Positions 1 to 11,254 are shown, counted from the first letter of the stretch. The stretch: 64,000 nt of DNA from Armillaria gallica (GCA_037576215.1 JBANDB010000006.1:186001-250000), one strand, 5' to 3'. Notes: generated by a model from the letters alone, not told the origin. Numbers and translations are program-made.

Positions 1-2
1 CG

Positions 3-969
3 GACCTTCTGCACCTTTGCACCCAATTCTCTTCCACCGTCACTCGAAGGAGCCAGCGATGGCAATGCCCAGACTGTCACACGAGCGTCTCCTGCCGTCA
101 AGGCCTCACGGAGCACATGAAGATACACGCGAAGACTACAGAGAAGTCAGCAGCCTGTATTCTTCCTCTTCAGGCGCTGTGCTTATCATTGAGGCAGCTA
201 TCGTGTTTGCCCCGATTGTCCAGTTCTTCTTCCCCAGACATGCAATCTTGATGGTCACAGGCTCAGACACCAGTGCGTCCACTATTTTATATTATCTTGT
301 AACAAATTGACACGGTTTTTCAGTTCTGGTAACGAAAAGTTCAAATGCACAGAGGATCCGGACTGCCTTTGGGGCGGGAGCACCGAGGACGGGCTCGCTC
401 ACCATAGGAGAAAATACCACGGCAAGGTTGCACCTCACGGAGATGGCATTTCCAACGAGACTCCCTACGAAGGTGAACCCCCGGTCAATCCCCCACCCTC
501 ATCGGCGTCGTCGTTGCACGATCTCGACACTCCAGTCGATGGCACGAAAACGCTCACGGACAAATCTATCGTTTCCCCGGCGGCCCTATTCGATGGACAG
601 GCACACGATTTAACCAGGAACGAGGACGTTGAATATTTTTGGACTTCCCCCGGGACGGGCTTCAAACACGGCGACCCATGCTATTCCCCGGAGGCCAAAC
701 AGCTATTCCCCGCTGCCAGTGCAGGTCCTCTCGACGAAGGTCTTGGCGATATTCCGTCCCTAGGCGGAGCTTTGAACCGGGTCGATACAGGCGAGGTCCC
801 GTTCGTCAACACCGGTCCCCTTGGATTGATGGAAGACGCGATGGCGGCGATGAATGCGGTTAACATGTTGGTCCCTACTGAAGCTCCCAGTGGATCCTAT
901 TACGACACGGCTCACCGCGCGCACCCTAGGCCGTCATCCTGGGACGGCCCGAACTTGAGAATGGTGTAA
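3..969 (+). CDS. C2H2 zinc-finger protein, 5' end missing
   Basis: Two classical C2H2 fingers can be read. The first (about 66-128) has C-x2-C-x12-H-x3-H spacing ending HMKIH. The second (about 338-400) has C-x5-C-x12-H-x4-H spacing ending HHRRKYH. They lie in different frames and join in frame if an intron at 146-323 is removed (donor GTCAGC, acceptor TTTTTCAG), giving a normal-length linker between fingers. The gene runs off the left edge, so the start is unknown. After the fingers, about 180 residues are Pro/Ser/Asp-rich and probably disordered, ending at TAA 967-969. The arrangement fits a nuclear DNA-binding transcription regulator. No target can be inferred. The intron is long (178 nt) compared with others in the window, so the exact donor is uncertain. 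Confidence 0.65.
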
Positions 970-1613
970 TGGACATCGGATGTGGATCGTTTGGAAGCTC
1001 TGGAGAAGGTTTTCTGCTTACTCGATCTGGCCATCGTTGAAGGTTTTCTTGGAGGACGTACGAGGATCTACCAGTGGAGGATCGTTATATTTCGACGAGC
1101 GATGACGATGGACCTTTAAGCGAAACGAGACGTGGATTGTTTACATGGACTAACGTGAGGGACGCGAAAAATCCTTCCTTTGTACCTCGGATTTGGACAA
1201 CTTTTCGTTATCATATGCCAATTTGGATCGTGTTTGGTATTTTTATTTCTATTGTTATTTCGGTTTACGCGGTATCTGTGTGCCTTGGCTCAGTTGATAC
1301 CTTGACGAGTTGTTCTATAGATTTGTTGTGTATATTGAGAATATGCATTTGTCTATGCAAGTGGTGATTAGCGTTGGATCTACGCTGATCAGTGATAATC
1401 GACTTTGAATTTTGAAGTCTTAGCTTACTAACCTTTACGGATCAGTCTTCACACTGCTTGTCGTCTACTACTACTGAATCGCACTGATTCCACAAATAAA
1501 AACATATGCACGGATCCACTATGAATGGCACTTCCACCTTTTATATAGAGGCAAGTACACTGTAAGGAGAACTTTTCCAATGGATATCTTCGCTTCTCTA
1601 CCATTTCGTCAGA
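970..1613. other. Intergenic, no gene seen
   Basis: This lies between the zinc-finger stop and the end of the first BTB gene, so the two genes converge here. A 97-codon open stretch at 1074-1367 is rich in Ile/Val/Ser and Cys and probably 3' UTR or chance; no domain is recognisable. Confidence 0.5.
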
Positions 1614-2630
1614 TCACTTCGTCCACTCGATGTTCAGAGGGACCTATAGTTGTTGAACAAGAGATGCTCTTCAAAGTGCTACCTAACTCACCTGCGAAAT
1701 CAACCTATCAATTTCCCCCGCTAACAGCTTCGCAAATTGACGAATCTTCCCGGAAGCAATGTTGGTCCATCCGTCGGGTTTGCACTCGGAAATGCTATCC
1801 ATGGCTGCTTCGAAAATGATATTGTCATCCAAAGCGATCTCGGAGCATGGTCGTAGTAGCACGTCGGTCTTTACTGTGGCGAGATAATGGAAGAACCAAG
1901 AATGAGCGTAGTACAGTGTTTGATCCACTTTTATATCTCGCCTTTGCCTCCCACATTGCCGACAATGTGCGGAGTCTGAGCGTAAAAACAGTAGTCCTGA
2001 AACATGGCCTTTCAGCCATGGCATGCGTATCTGTTTCCCCGACATAGCAGCCAGAGCGGCTTTTCCACACCTTCTGTGATAATCTCGGAGACGAACGTAT
2101 TGGAGAGCATCAATCCATATCAGGTCTTCCAGCTCGACTTCTGAGTCAAGAGGCACGTTAAGCGTGTTCTTAGCTGCCGCCTCGCCCAACTCCTTCCATC
2201 CATTAGCAACTGCGTGAGCAAAAATTCGCAACGCCTGCTCTTTTATCAGAAACGATTTGACCACGATTTGAACGAACCGCTTCCATGCATGATCCATACA
2301 GTATTTGTCCAGCGCCTTCCCTACTGCTACGAGCTGCTCGACGTTCTTGATCTTGGGAGGGGCGTATGGGTAGCAGAGCAGGAGGATAAGCCAAAATGTC
2401 TCACCGTCCTCCTTGACTTCGAGGACGGGAAGGCCATCTCTTTCTTCCGTGTGATGGCTGCCTTGCAAAACCTGACGAAAGAAAGATGATGGGGATTTCA
2501 GGGATAGAAGTCCGCTGAGGACGAAGAAATCGACGTTGTCGGCTGTGCGGATTACAAGGTCAACGCAATCGGTGGGGTCGTTGAAGGGGGCATCGGCGGT
2601 CGTTGTGATGGAGACTTTGGTGGTACCCAT
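1614..2630 (-). CDS. BTB/POZ domain protein A
   Basis: The exons are 2630-1692 and 1643-1614, giving 322 aa. The BTB/POZ fold occupies roughly residues 15-110: PFNDPTDCVDLVIRTADNVD, then the helix motif SPSSFFRQVL, then ERDGLPVLEV and LCYPYAPP. The rest is the array's own C-terminal region: GWKELGEAAAKNTL, the block RLRDYHRRCGKAAL, and a Cys pair CRQC that could bind a metal. The intron (48 nt, GTGAGT...ATAG) is followed by a ten-codon exon reading VPLNIEWTK then stop. BTB domains mediate homo- or heterodimerisation and often recruit cullin-3. No partner or substrate can be deduced here. It is the distal member of a same-strand array and looks intact. Confidence 0.85.
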
Positions 2631-4076
2631 TGCTGAGCTCGTTGAGTTCGTTTCTTTCCCCTTCGTGCTGATGCCTTTGAGAAAGACTTGAAGGTCTTGG
2701 AATGATAGTGATACTACAAGAACAAGTTATACATCTGCTAGTGAAACATTTGTTGTCGATCTTCGATCTAAAACCTTGTATGTGACTTCAGCATGTATTC
2801 GTGTTCAAATCTACAGACCTTGGGTTCGTTTTATCTTTCCTGAGTAAGAAGCGGCCTGCTGATTGTGACTCTCCAATTCAAAGAATATTCTTCATCGTAT
2901 TCTTGCCTCGAGGTACAGGAAGATTTGAAGCCCATGGCATCTGCTGCTAGTGGTCCAAATGAATCTGGCGCACCGAAGGTGACTTGCTTCGGTGAGAGGT
3001 TTGACCCGTGTCGCTGGTGCAGCATTATTCTGAATGTGATCATCGCCTTCAGCGGTCGACGTGACGTTTAGTGAAAAGCCCGAGCGAAGATTAGCCGGAC
3101 TTCTTGGCAAGTCTTCGCTTGAAGGAGAACAACGTAAAAGACAAGGTATGTTATTTCCTCACAAACCCGAGGCCCCGTCCACAGAAAATCGATAGCATCG
3201 CCCGAGATTGAATCAGGAAGTTCAGCTAAAGTTCAGCATACTCGAGAAGATAGCAATAGAAGGGATTGACAACACAGCCACATTTGCACCTTCCTCCGAA
3301 CGGTCATGACGCTTTCCTTTTTTCTTCCCTTCTTGCCTTCAAGTTCCTTTCAAATACCTTTCAAAAGGAGTTAACATCGTGATATATGGCCTACAGACGT
3401 TTCTTGAAATTCAATACCGTACGTTTGAACCAATGGTGGTGTTCGTTCTTTATGAATCATCGTTACATTAGCTTCAACCCGTGCGCCTGGAGAGTGAAGC
3501 CTTGCCTAGGGCAGGGAATCAGAGGGCACTATATACACATACCAGGAGATTATACGTGGCGTATCTTTGTGGTCGATGAGGATGCAGTCTTCGTTGGTGG
3601 ATATATGCCGGTGTAAAACCACTCTCGTACGTCCTACTATTCGGGCATTCAGAACTGCTCATATATGCATATACTTACATTTGCCTATGTAGTCATTTAT
3701 CTCGGAATCTGGCGCTGGGAACTTTACGGACGAGGCTTCTCTCCTTCTCTGAAGTCGGCTTTTTGTTCACTTTCCGGCGTGTCTCAATGGTCAGAAGTTC
3801 AATTCTTCCTGTACATCGCTTCCAGAGCTTTGTACAGACTTCTACGTTTGTGCGCCTGGAGTCGCTGGTGGAAGAGTGTGCTTACGAGGAACGCGTGTCT
3901 CGTAAGGAAAATAGGCTGGATGGGATTTGGCGATCTAGTGAGTCATGCTATCACTGCCTATGCTCGACACCCAGATCTAACTTTAATTACGAAGCGACCC
4001 AAATACCCAGCTCCAATGTGTCGGTCTGGCTACATAGGCTTCCCCCGGCGGTCGTTTACAGCTACTCCAACCCCCC
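2631..4076. other. Intergenic with repeated flanking modules
   Basis: No convincing gene. Two stretches recur elsewhere in the array, so they were copied along with the genes. About 3281-3345 (ACAGCCAC...CGGTCATGACGC, then a pyrimidine-rich run) is echoed at about 11396-11460. About 3895-4060 (around TGGCGAT-TAGTGAGT) is echoed at about 5750-5910 and 11720-11900. A long open stretch at 3665-4207 overlaps these repeats and the tail of the next BTB copy on the other strand, and is not supported as a protein. Confidence 0.5.
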
Positions 4077-5106
4077 TCACTTCGTCCAATCAACATTCAG
4101 CGGTACCTTGGCAGGTCGTTCAAACGAGACCATTCTGCAGCTGCTACGTCACTCACCTGCGTAATCAGCCTCTCGATTTCGTTTGCCAACAACGTTGCGT
4201 ATTGTGAATCTGGCTGGCAGCAATCTCGGTCCATTTTTCGTGACCGCACTGGGAGATGCTTTTCACAACCGCTTGGGCAATGATATCCTCATCCAAGGCG
4301 ATTTATGACCCAGGCTGTCGTAACACCTCTGCCTTCACTGTATTGACATAATCCGCCAACCATAAATGACTTCGGAAAATCTGATCTCCTGTCGTCATCC
4401 AACAAGACAATGATTTTCCACACCACTGGCATGTCTGTTCTTCCAGGTCAGACCGCAGGAGTAGCAATCCGGAGGTTTTGCCTGCAATCCATGCCATTTT
4501 TTCGCCTAGATTTGGGTCGGATTCGAACTGCGCAGCTTTCCCGCACCTCTTGCGATAATCTCGAAGGCGAAGATATTGCAGGGCAGTGATACTGTCGAGG
4601 CCATCAAACTCTACTTCCTGGTCCAGAGCCATACGAAACGTATTTCTAGCTGCTGCTTCTCCCAGGTCTTTCCATCCATGAGCTGCCGCGAAGCCAAAAA
4701 TCCGTGGGGCATTGTGTTTCATCAGAGGCGACACGACCATGACTCGAACAAACCGTTCGAAACCGTTATCCAGACAGTACTTGTCCAACACTACTGCCAC
4801 TGCAAAACATTCTTCGATGTTCTTCATATCGGGGACGTCATATGGATAGCAGAATAGAAGGACGCTCCTGAACGTGCAACTGTCCTCCTTCACCTCGAGC
4901 ACGGGAAGACCGTCTCTTTCTTCGGTATGTCGACTGCCTTCCAACACATGGCGGAAGAAGGATGAAGGGGATTTGAGCGATAGGAGTACCCTGTGGACAA
5001 AGAAATCGACATTATCTGTTGTTCGGATTACTAGATCTGCCAAATCAGAGGCGTCGTTGAAGGGAGCCTCAGCTCTGGTTATCTTGGGCAGACCGGTGCC
5101 ATCCAT
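4077..5106 (-). pseudogene. BTB/POZ protein B, nonsense and frameshift
   Basis: Remaining exons are 5106-4157 and 4106-4077 (last exon VPLNVDWTK). The N-terminal half is well preserved: EAPFNDASDLADLVIRTTDN, VDFFVHRVLLSLKSPSSFF, LFCYPYDVP and the pair CQWC. The frame is broken twice. A TAA at about 4303 interrupts the position where paralogues read ..(S)EIALD; the next codons IALDEDIIAQAV are still in frame. About 110 nt later one base is missing, so the final LLANEIERLIT is in another frame. The start is the ATG at 5106, matching paralogues; an upstream Met at 5127 is possible but not conserved. It belongs to the VDFFVHR subgroup with the copies at 9391 and 18930. A truncated 274-aa product could still be made. 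Confidence 0.8.
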
Positions 5107-5311
5107 CGCTAGTCGTAGATGCGTCAAAGGAAAAGAAGGGAGTTCCTTATCGATGCCTCGTGACTGGGGAACCTAAGCCGCCGAACCTAATTCCTATCCA
5201 CACGAAGAAGCGTGTCGAATGATGTGATGGTCCCAATTCGTGAATCTTTCTCCTCATGTACCTGGAAGCCTTGCATTGACTAGTTCTAAGACATTCTGAC
5301 GCCCTGTCAGA

Positions 5312-5541
5312 TCACTTTTGCCACTTAATATCCAAGGGGACCTGAACGACAGTGTCTGATGGGAGTTGCGTAGATGTTAGGTGCTACTCACCTCTGAAAT
5401 TCGCTTGCCGATTTCCTCTGCCAGTATCTTTCCGAGAAGGCGAATCTGACTAGCAACAATTTCAGTCAACTTACCTCGACCGCATTGTTTAGTATTAGCG
5501 AGTACGCCCTGATCAATAATATGATCATTTAGAGCAACTTG
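5312..5541 (-). pseudogene. BTB/POZ C-terminal fragment
   Basis: Only the last about 65 codons of a family member remain. The frame reads LNDHIIDQGVLANTKQCG, then SQIRLLGKILAEEIGKRISE, then the conserved donor GTGAGT (exon end 5392), a 50-nt intron, and the terminal exon 5341-5312 VPLDIKWQK. The BTB domain is absent: sequence upstream of about 5541 is unrelated. The splice signals are still intact, so loss of the 5' part was probably a single deletion or incomplete duplication. Confidence 0.75.
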
Positions 5542-5904
5542 TATAACGTCGAGGACATTTCAGGCATCCCCGTTTATGAAACCTTCTCAGACAGTGATAT
5601 TTTGAAATCAGAATTGATCTCAGTTCCCGTACATCTGTCTCAAGCTTCGTGCGGCCTTTTGCGCTCGGTATCGCATGCCCGCGTCCGGTTGGAACCGAAC
5701 CGTCAATCTTGTAGTGGATTCCGAGACTGGTTATGAGGAAACGCCTGCGTGGTAAGGAGAAGAGGCAAGGACGAGACCTGGCGATGTAGTGAGTGTTGTC
5801 ATCATCTGTACTGGATGCTGAGATCTAACTTGGGTGCGCAGCCACAAAGATTCGACGTCGGGTTCTGCAAGTTTTTAAACGCAGCCGCTCACAGCTATTC
5901 CAAC

Positions 5905-6065
5905 CCATTACTGCGGGTTACTTCTGGTCAATATTAAGAACGGCATATAGCCGTTCGGATGAGGCGCGTTGCGCAGGCGCCACCTCATTCACCTACGAAA
6001 TAGTCCGTTCATTTCCCAAACCAGCAGCCCGCGTACGGGTGTACCTAATTGGCAGCCTTACGAAG
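5905..6065 (-). pseudogene. Decayed BTB/POZ 3' end
   Basis: The segment is base-by-base similar to the decayed copy at 11908-12080: TTCTGGTCAA, then CGCCACCTCAT, then CAGCAGCCCGCGTA and GTGTACCT in the same order. It therefore represents the intron and last codons of a family member. No open frame survives and the splice sites are gone. Confidence 0.5.
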
Positions 6066-6254
6066 GATTAATGGGAATCCCAGGAGATTTCGAAGATATC
6101 GGCTTGGAGAATGCTAAAGAATGCATTTAACAAAAAGGTCCTCTACAGATATTTTCCAACTCAACGGACTTCTTGAAATGCCAAATTCTTTATCCGTCAC
6201 ACATCCAAATTATACACTAGACCTCGATACCTCTAATATCAATGCTACATCGTC

Positions 6255-7293
6255 TCATTTTTCCCACCCAATATCCAAAGGAACCTAAACGATGGTGACA
6301 TGAAGCGCTGAAGTTGTGTAGATGCTAGCGCTCATTGCTCACCTCTGAAATCCGCCTGTCAATTTCGTCCGCTACTATCTTTCCGAGAAGGCGGATCTGA
6401 CTGCCAGCGATTTTGGTCCACCCCTCGTTACGGCATTGGTCGTTGCTAGCGACCACGGATTCATCAATAATATGCTCATCTAGAGCGACCTGTGGTCGAG
6501 GCTCCAATAGCACCTTCGCATTCACCAGCCGAAAGTAGGTATCGGACAACCACGGGTGGCTATAGTAATTCGAGTCGTCTTGGGCCACAAAACATAATGT
6601 ACCACCCCTGCACTTTCCACCACAAATGCGAACGCCACGCAGCAGGAACGTAAGACCAGAACCCCTTCTGGTAAGCCAGGGATTCGGCGATGTCTCTGTT
6701 TGGATCTGAGCGGCCTTTCCGCACCGCGCATGATAATCCAGAAGACGGTACAGATGACGGGCAGTAATGATATTCAGCTCGTCCACATCTGATATCGCCT
6801 GGCTGAGAGGCATGGCAAGAGTATTACGAGCAGCGGCTTCTCCTATCTTCTTCCATCCATTCGCGACTGCTAGAGCGTACACCCGTAAAGGTTGTTCGCT
6901 AATCATGGATGACGCGAGCACAGCTTGGACGAACCTCCCCATCGCACGATCCATACAGTACTTGTCGAGCGCCACTCCCACTGCTTGGAATTGCTCGACG
7001 CTTTTAATCTCTGGGGCGACGTCTGGATAGCAGAATAGGAGGATAGTTCGGAAGGTGTCACTGTCTTCTGTCACTTCGAGAACGGGAAGGCCGTCTCTCT
7101 CCTCTGTGTGCTTGCTGTCTTGTAAAGCATGACGAAAGAACGACGATGGGGATCGCAGCGTGAGAAGAACGCTGAGGACGAAGAAGTCGACGTTGTCGGT
7201 TGTGCGGATCACCAGATCAACATTATCCGTAGGATCGTTGAAGGGGGCATCGGCGGTGGTTGTGGGGGTCCATGGTTGTGAGTCGATATCCAT
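6255..7293 (-). CDS. BTB/POZ domain protein C
   Basis: Exons 7293-6343 and 6284-6255, 326 aa. The BTB domain spans about residues 15-110 (ADAPFNDPTDNVDLVIRTTD, SPSSFFRHALQ, ERDGLPVLEV, LFCYPDVAP). The C-terminal region has GWKKIGEAAARNTL and HLYRLLDYHARCGKAAQ. Its Cys cluster is altered to CGGKC..C instead of C-x2-C. The longer open frame begins at 7422, but the ATG at 7293 (MDIDSQP) aligns with starts of D, H and J, and the preceding codons YHQQ are conserved 5' leader rather than protein. The 58-nt intron starts GTGAGC; the last exon reads VPLDIGWEK then stop. Closest relatives by eye are D, J and K. Confidence 0.85.
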
Positions 7294-7643
7294 CTGCTGG
7301 TGATAGTAGACAATCAAGTGGTAGCTCGCTTCTTCGTGCCTCATGGAATGATGCTTGTGCCATTGTGACTGATTGACTTTCCGAGTTCCGACTCCAATAG
7401 GCGCCCACAGATCGATTCTCAAGCCTTACAACGTCAAATATAAGTTGATGTCCGGCGTGCCTGAAGGTACCGTGCCGTGTAATGATGAGATGAGATGAGA
7501 TGTAAGGCTGACATCTATATTACGTTGCGCCGGCAGCATAGAAAAAGCGATATTTGTTTGTGTAAAGTTGAAGGATGATATATATGGTATAGCAAGCGAA
7601 AATCGCACTTTACTGACTCTGTAGGTAGGTAGGTAGTATCATG
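7294..7643. other. Intergenic between BTB C and D
   Basis: About 350 nt holding the promoter and leader of C and the end of D. A GTAG-rich run (GTAGGTAGGTAGGTAG) lies at about 7621-7636, and GATGAGATGAGATG at about 7485-7500. No gene seen. Confidence 0.4.
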
Positions 7644-8665
7644 TCATTTTTTCCACTCTATGTCCAAGGGAACCTAAATGATGATATAAAATAGGAGTCA
7701 CGCAGATGATAGGTGTTGCTCACCTCTGAAATTCGTCTGTCGATTTCCTTCGCCACTATCTCTCCGAGAAGGCGAATCTGACCGCAAGCGGCCATAGCCC
7801 ATAAACCCCTACTGTCGCATTGTTGGGCGCTAGCGTAAATGGCTTGACCAATGATGTCATTCTCTAGAGCAACCTGTGGCCGAGGCTCCAGTAACAACTT
7901 GCTGTTCACCCGCGGAAAGTAATTATTGGTCAACCACGGATGACCATAGAAATGCGTGCCTCCTACTTCCGCCAAGAACCCAATCCCGTCGTCGCACAGT
8001 GGACATTCGGTAGTGTCACGGTGAAGGAACGTAAGACCAGAGATCTTTTCGCTAAGCCAAGGAAATGACCCTCCTGCCAGTGCTGGGATCTGAGCGGCCA
8101 TTCCACAGCGCATATGATAATCTTGAAGACAATACAGATGGCGGCCAGTAATCAGATTCAACTCCTCGACATCTGATATCGCCTGATTGAGAGGCATGGC
8201 CAGAGTATTACGGGCAGCGGGCTCTCCGATCTCCTTCCATCCATTGGCGATTGCGACAGCGAATACCCGTAAGGGTTGTTCCCTAATCACGGATGACGCG
8301 AGCACAGCTTGCACGAACCTCTCCATCGCACGATCCATGCAGTACTTGTCCAACGCCATGCCCACTTCTTGTATCTGCTTAGCGCTTTCAATTTTTGGGG
8401 GAACGTATGGATAACAGAATTGGAGGATAATTCGGAATGTCTGACTGTCCTCCTTCACATCGAGGACGGGAAGGCCTTCTCTCTGCTCTGTGTGCCCACA
8501 GTCTTCCAGTGCATGTCGAAAGAATGACGATGGGGATTGCAGCGATAGAAGTGCGCTGAGGACGAAGAAGTCGACGTTGTCCACTGTGCGGATCACCAGA
8601 TCAACATTGTCGGCGGGATCGTTGAAGGGGGGGTCGGCGATGGTTGGTTGCGCGTCGATGTCCAT
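7644..8665 (-). CDS. BTB/POZ domain protein D
   Basis: Exons 8665-7724 and 7673-7644, 323 aa. It starts MDIDAQPTIADPPFND and keeps the full BTB core (DLVIRTVDNVDFFVLSALLS, SPSSFFRHALEDC, FCYPYVPP). The C-terminal region shows GWKEIGEPAARNTL, HLYCLQDYHMRCGMAAQ and a C-x2-C pair (CPLC). The intron is 50 nt (GTGAGC...TTAG) and the terminal exon reads VPLDIEWKK then stop. Spacing and similarity to C (same leader motif and near-identical LDKYCMDRAMERFVQAVLAS) indicate a recent tandem duplication. Confidence 0.85.
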
Positions 8666-9390
8666 CTGCTGTGATTATAGTTGGCAGCCAAGATATGGCA
8701 GCTCGCTTCCTCGTGCCTCATGGAACGTGATTGACTTGCCGAGTTCCGACTCCAATAGGCGCCCATAGGCGCCCAGTAAACAAGCCTTACCACGTCCAAT
8801 TTTCAAAACCGATGTAATGCTGACTTTTATATTGCATCACGCCGGCAGCATAGAGAAAGCCATAATCGCTTGTGTTCTGTTGTGGTATGTAAGCGAAAAC
8901 CGCACTTTGTGAAGTTTTATCATACATGCGCTAAATAAGCACCTCGGGCAATACACAGCCACACGATATCATTCTTTTTTGGCCACCAACACCACCATTA
9001 TCACCTTCCTTCCTTGACCCGTTGCTTCGCCGTCACACAATCGCATCTTTACGCAGAGCCACCGAGGCAGTATGCGGAGAACTCACTACGCCTTATCGAC
9101 AACAGCACCGAATGACCGACCGAAGGATCAATATTTTTTCACGCCGCATTTACATCGTGTATTGCTAGGATGGCAGACACTTCATAGGACGATGGACATC
9201 TACTTATGTGTCAAAGTTGGGGGCAAAGCAGCTGGAGTGTTACAAGTTTTCGACGCGACCAAGACGCGACGATGGGTGAATGAACATAGGTATGCCCATT
9301 TTATACTCCATTACTGAGCTCTTCACAAGTCCAACATAGACGGCCCGAAGGAGGTCGCTTAACATGGAATGCTGAGATCCCACCTCATTT
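8666..9390. other. Intergenic, array spacer
   Basis: No supported gene. The segment CTTGACCCGTTG...ATCGCATCTT at about 9016-9050 recurs at about 13920-13955, and the bases before 9390 recur before 14195 and 18930, so the spacer was duplicated with the genes. An 81-codon open stretch on the plus strand (9072-9317) lies in this repeated spacer and has no recognisable domain. Confidence 0.4.
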
Positions 9391-9712
9391 TCACCATTCG
9401 ATTTCCAAGGGAACCTAAAGGGCTATATCAACCGACGGAACTTTCATCCACATCTGAAATCTGTCTATCGATTTCAGCCAACAGTAACTACACGAGCCTG
9501 TGGAAGCGCGGGAAGACCGCCTTTGTCTTCTGTATGGTGGCTCCTGTACAACACGTTCGGAAGAATGATGAAGGGGGTTTGAGCAGCAGGAATGCTCTAT
9601 GGACAAAGAAGTCGACGTCGTCTGATGTCCGAATCACCAGATCAGCGAGATTAGAGGCATCGTTGAAGGGCGAGTCAGCGGTGGTTATTGGAGGCTGTTC
9701 GGTGAAGTCCAT
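9391..9712 (-). pseudogene. BTB/POZ E, large internal deletion
   Basis: This is a collapsed copy of the type at 18930-19938. The first about 50 codons are intact (MDFTEQPP, DSPFNDASNLADLVIRTSDD, VDFFVHRAFLLLKPPSSFF). One base is then missing after FFR, and the shifted frame still reads like the family (SHHTEDKGGLPAL). About 225 codons are absent, and the sequence resumes as LLAEIDRQISD, followed by an intron and the terminal exon 9414-9391 (VPLEIEW then stop). The start codon and last exon are preserved around the missing middle. Confidence 0.8.
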
Positions 9713-10205
9713 GGTCGGTGGTCGATGCCTGCAAAGAGATGAGAAGAGACGCCCATTAGTGCCTCGTGGCTAGGCACCCATGTCGCCAGCATTTCCGATG
9801 TACACGAAGGAACTCAGAGCATCGTGCGTCATGCTCTTTAATTCTGCTGACACCCTTCCCTAATCTTAGAGCACGCCTCGTAGATTCCTCTCCGGTTTCT
9901 GTCGTCGTTGGCAACGTCGATATTGTTTTCTTCATCTTGGAACATTTTCCTTGAAAAGCCAGGAGCTGCTGCTGCATGTTATCCGCTTAGGAACGGTCTC
10001 GACAGCGCCAATGAGTCGACAAGCGATGCCTCCCTTCCTCTGTGGTAGAGCACCTTTTACATAGCCCCGATGTCTCTGCTTTCACTCCTCCTTCGTTGGA
10101 ATCCAGACTCTCGTAGTATTGGGGAACATTTTCTGTATCGACGAAAATTGAAGCATCGACCGGTTTCGCTGTCCAAGCGACAGTATCATTCTGATCCGCT
10201 GCACC
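9713..10205. other. Intergenic, duplicate of 19939-20463
   Basis: The spacer between E and F matches the spacer between L and M along its length. Shared blocks are GCGTCATGCTCTT, TTTCTTCATCTTGGAA, ATAGCCCCG-TGTCT and CTCGTAGTATTGG. It therefore belongs to a duplicated block that includes both flanking genes. No gene seen. Confidence 0.6.
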
Positions 10206-11254
10206 TCATTTCGTCCACTTGATATCCAAAGGAACCTAGCGGACGGGTGTGAGCGATAGGAGAGATGATACTGCCGGACTCACCTCTGAGATTCGCCTAT
10301 CGATTTCTTCAGACAAAAGCTTGCCGAATGCTTGGATTTCGCTGACGGCTATATCCTTCCAATTATCGATTTGGCATTGCACCCCGCTGCTCAAAACTGC
10401 CCGACTGATGATCTTTTCATCCAAAGCGATTTCCAGGCGAGGCGTCTCGCATAGCTTCTGCGACACCTCTCGGATGTAGTCGGATGTCCAACCATGGATC
10501 TTCACTTTCCTATCACCATTGTCGCCCCTCATTTTCACCTCAACCATGTTTTGGCACTTCCGGCTGTAATAATCAGAGGGGTGAGGACCCAAAAATTTGA
10601 ATGAATCAGCGTCTTTCGGGTCGATCCACAGAAACAAAACCTCTTCATTTTTGAGATTCGTTTGTGCGGCGTCACTGCACTTCCTGTGATAGTCTCGTAG
10701 CATGACGTACTGCAACGCAGATATGTCGTTCAGTTCTTCAATCGCCACCTCTTTGTTCAACGGGACTATAAGGGTGTTCTTCGCAGCTGCCTCGCCCAAA
10801 TTTCTCCACCCTTTCTGAATTGCCAGTATAAAGAGCTGTAGGGCTTGGTCCCTTATGAGGGCCGACGCGCCCACGATGTTCTCAAACCTCTCAGTTGCGT
10901 AGTCCATACAGTACTTTTCAAGAGCATCACCAATCACTGAGACATCTTCGATGGTCTTGATGCAGCCAGGATGGCTGTTGGGGTAACATAGGAGGAGGAT
11001 GAATCTGAACGTGGTGCTGAGCCCTTCGACTCGTAACACGGGAAAACCATCCCTTTCCTCAGTGTATCGGTTGCCCTGTAAAACATAGCGGAAGAACGAC
11101 GACGGAGATCGCAGCGATAGCAGGTCACTAAGGACGAAGAAGTCGACATTGTCGGCTGTGCGTTTGCTGTGCGTATGACTAGATCGACGCTGTCGGCGGG
11201 ATCATGGAAGGGGGCGTCGGCGGTAGTGATAACAAATGGCTTATCGGTTTCCAT
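10206..11254 (-). pseudogene. BTB/POZ protein F, 11-bp duplication frameshift
   Basis: Exons 11254-10284 and 10235-10206 (VPLDIKWTK then stop). The sequence aligns throughout with the intact gene M. In codons 30-34 an 11-base unit (plus strand TTTGCTGTGCG, about 11162-11175) is present twice, so VIRTAD becomes VIRTANAQ and the frame is lost. After the duplication the correct frame continues uninterrupted for about 290 codons (FILLLCYPNSHP, EKYCMDYATERF, GWRNLGEAAAKNTL, QYVMLRDYHRKCSDAAQ, DADSFKFLGPH). F and M form a subgroup with a different mid-C-terminal region that lacks the C-x2-C pair. This is a young lesion; a sequencing or assembly error cannot be excluded. Confidence 0.8.

Noticed and set aside
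1074..1367. 97-codon frame with a hydrophobic segment
   Set aside because: It lies in the probable 3' UTR of the zinc-finger gene, begins without context and has no paralogue.
3665..4207. 180-codon plus-strand open frame
   Set aside because: It overlaps repeated BTB flank and the antisense of a BTB pseudogene tail, with no conserved counterpart in the sister copies.
5107..5127. Upstream Met codons as starts of BTB genes (for example 5127, 7422 and 19959)
   Set aside because: Upstream codons are not conserved between paralogues or are non-ATG, whereas the internal MDID/MDG-type ATG aligns across the family.
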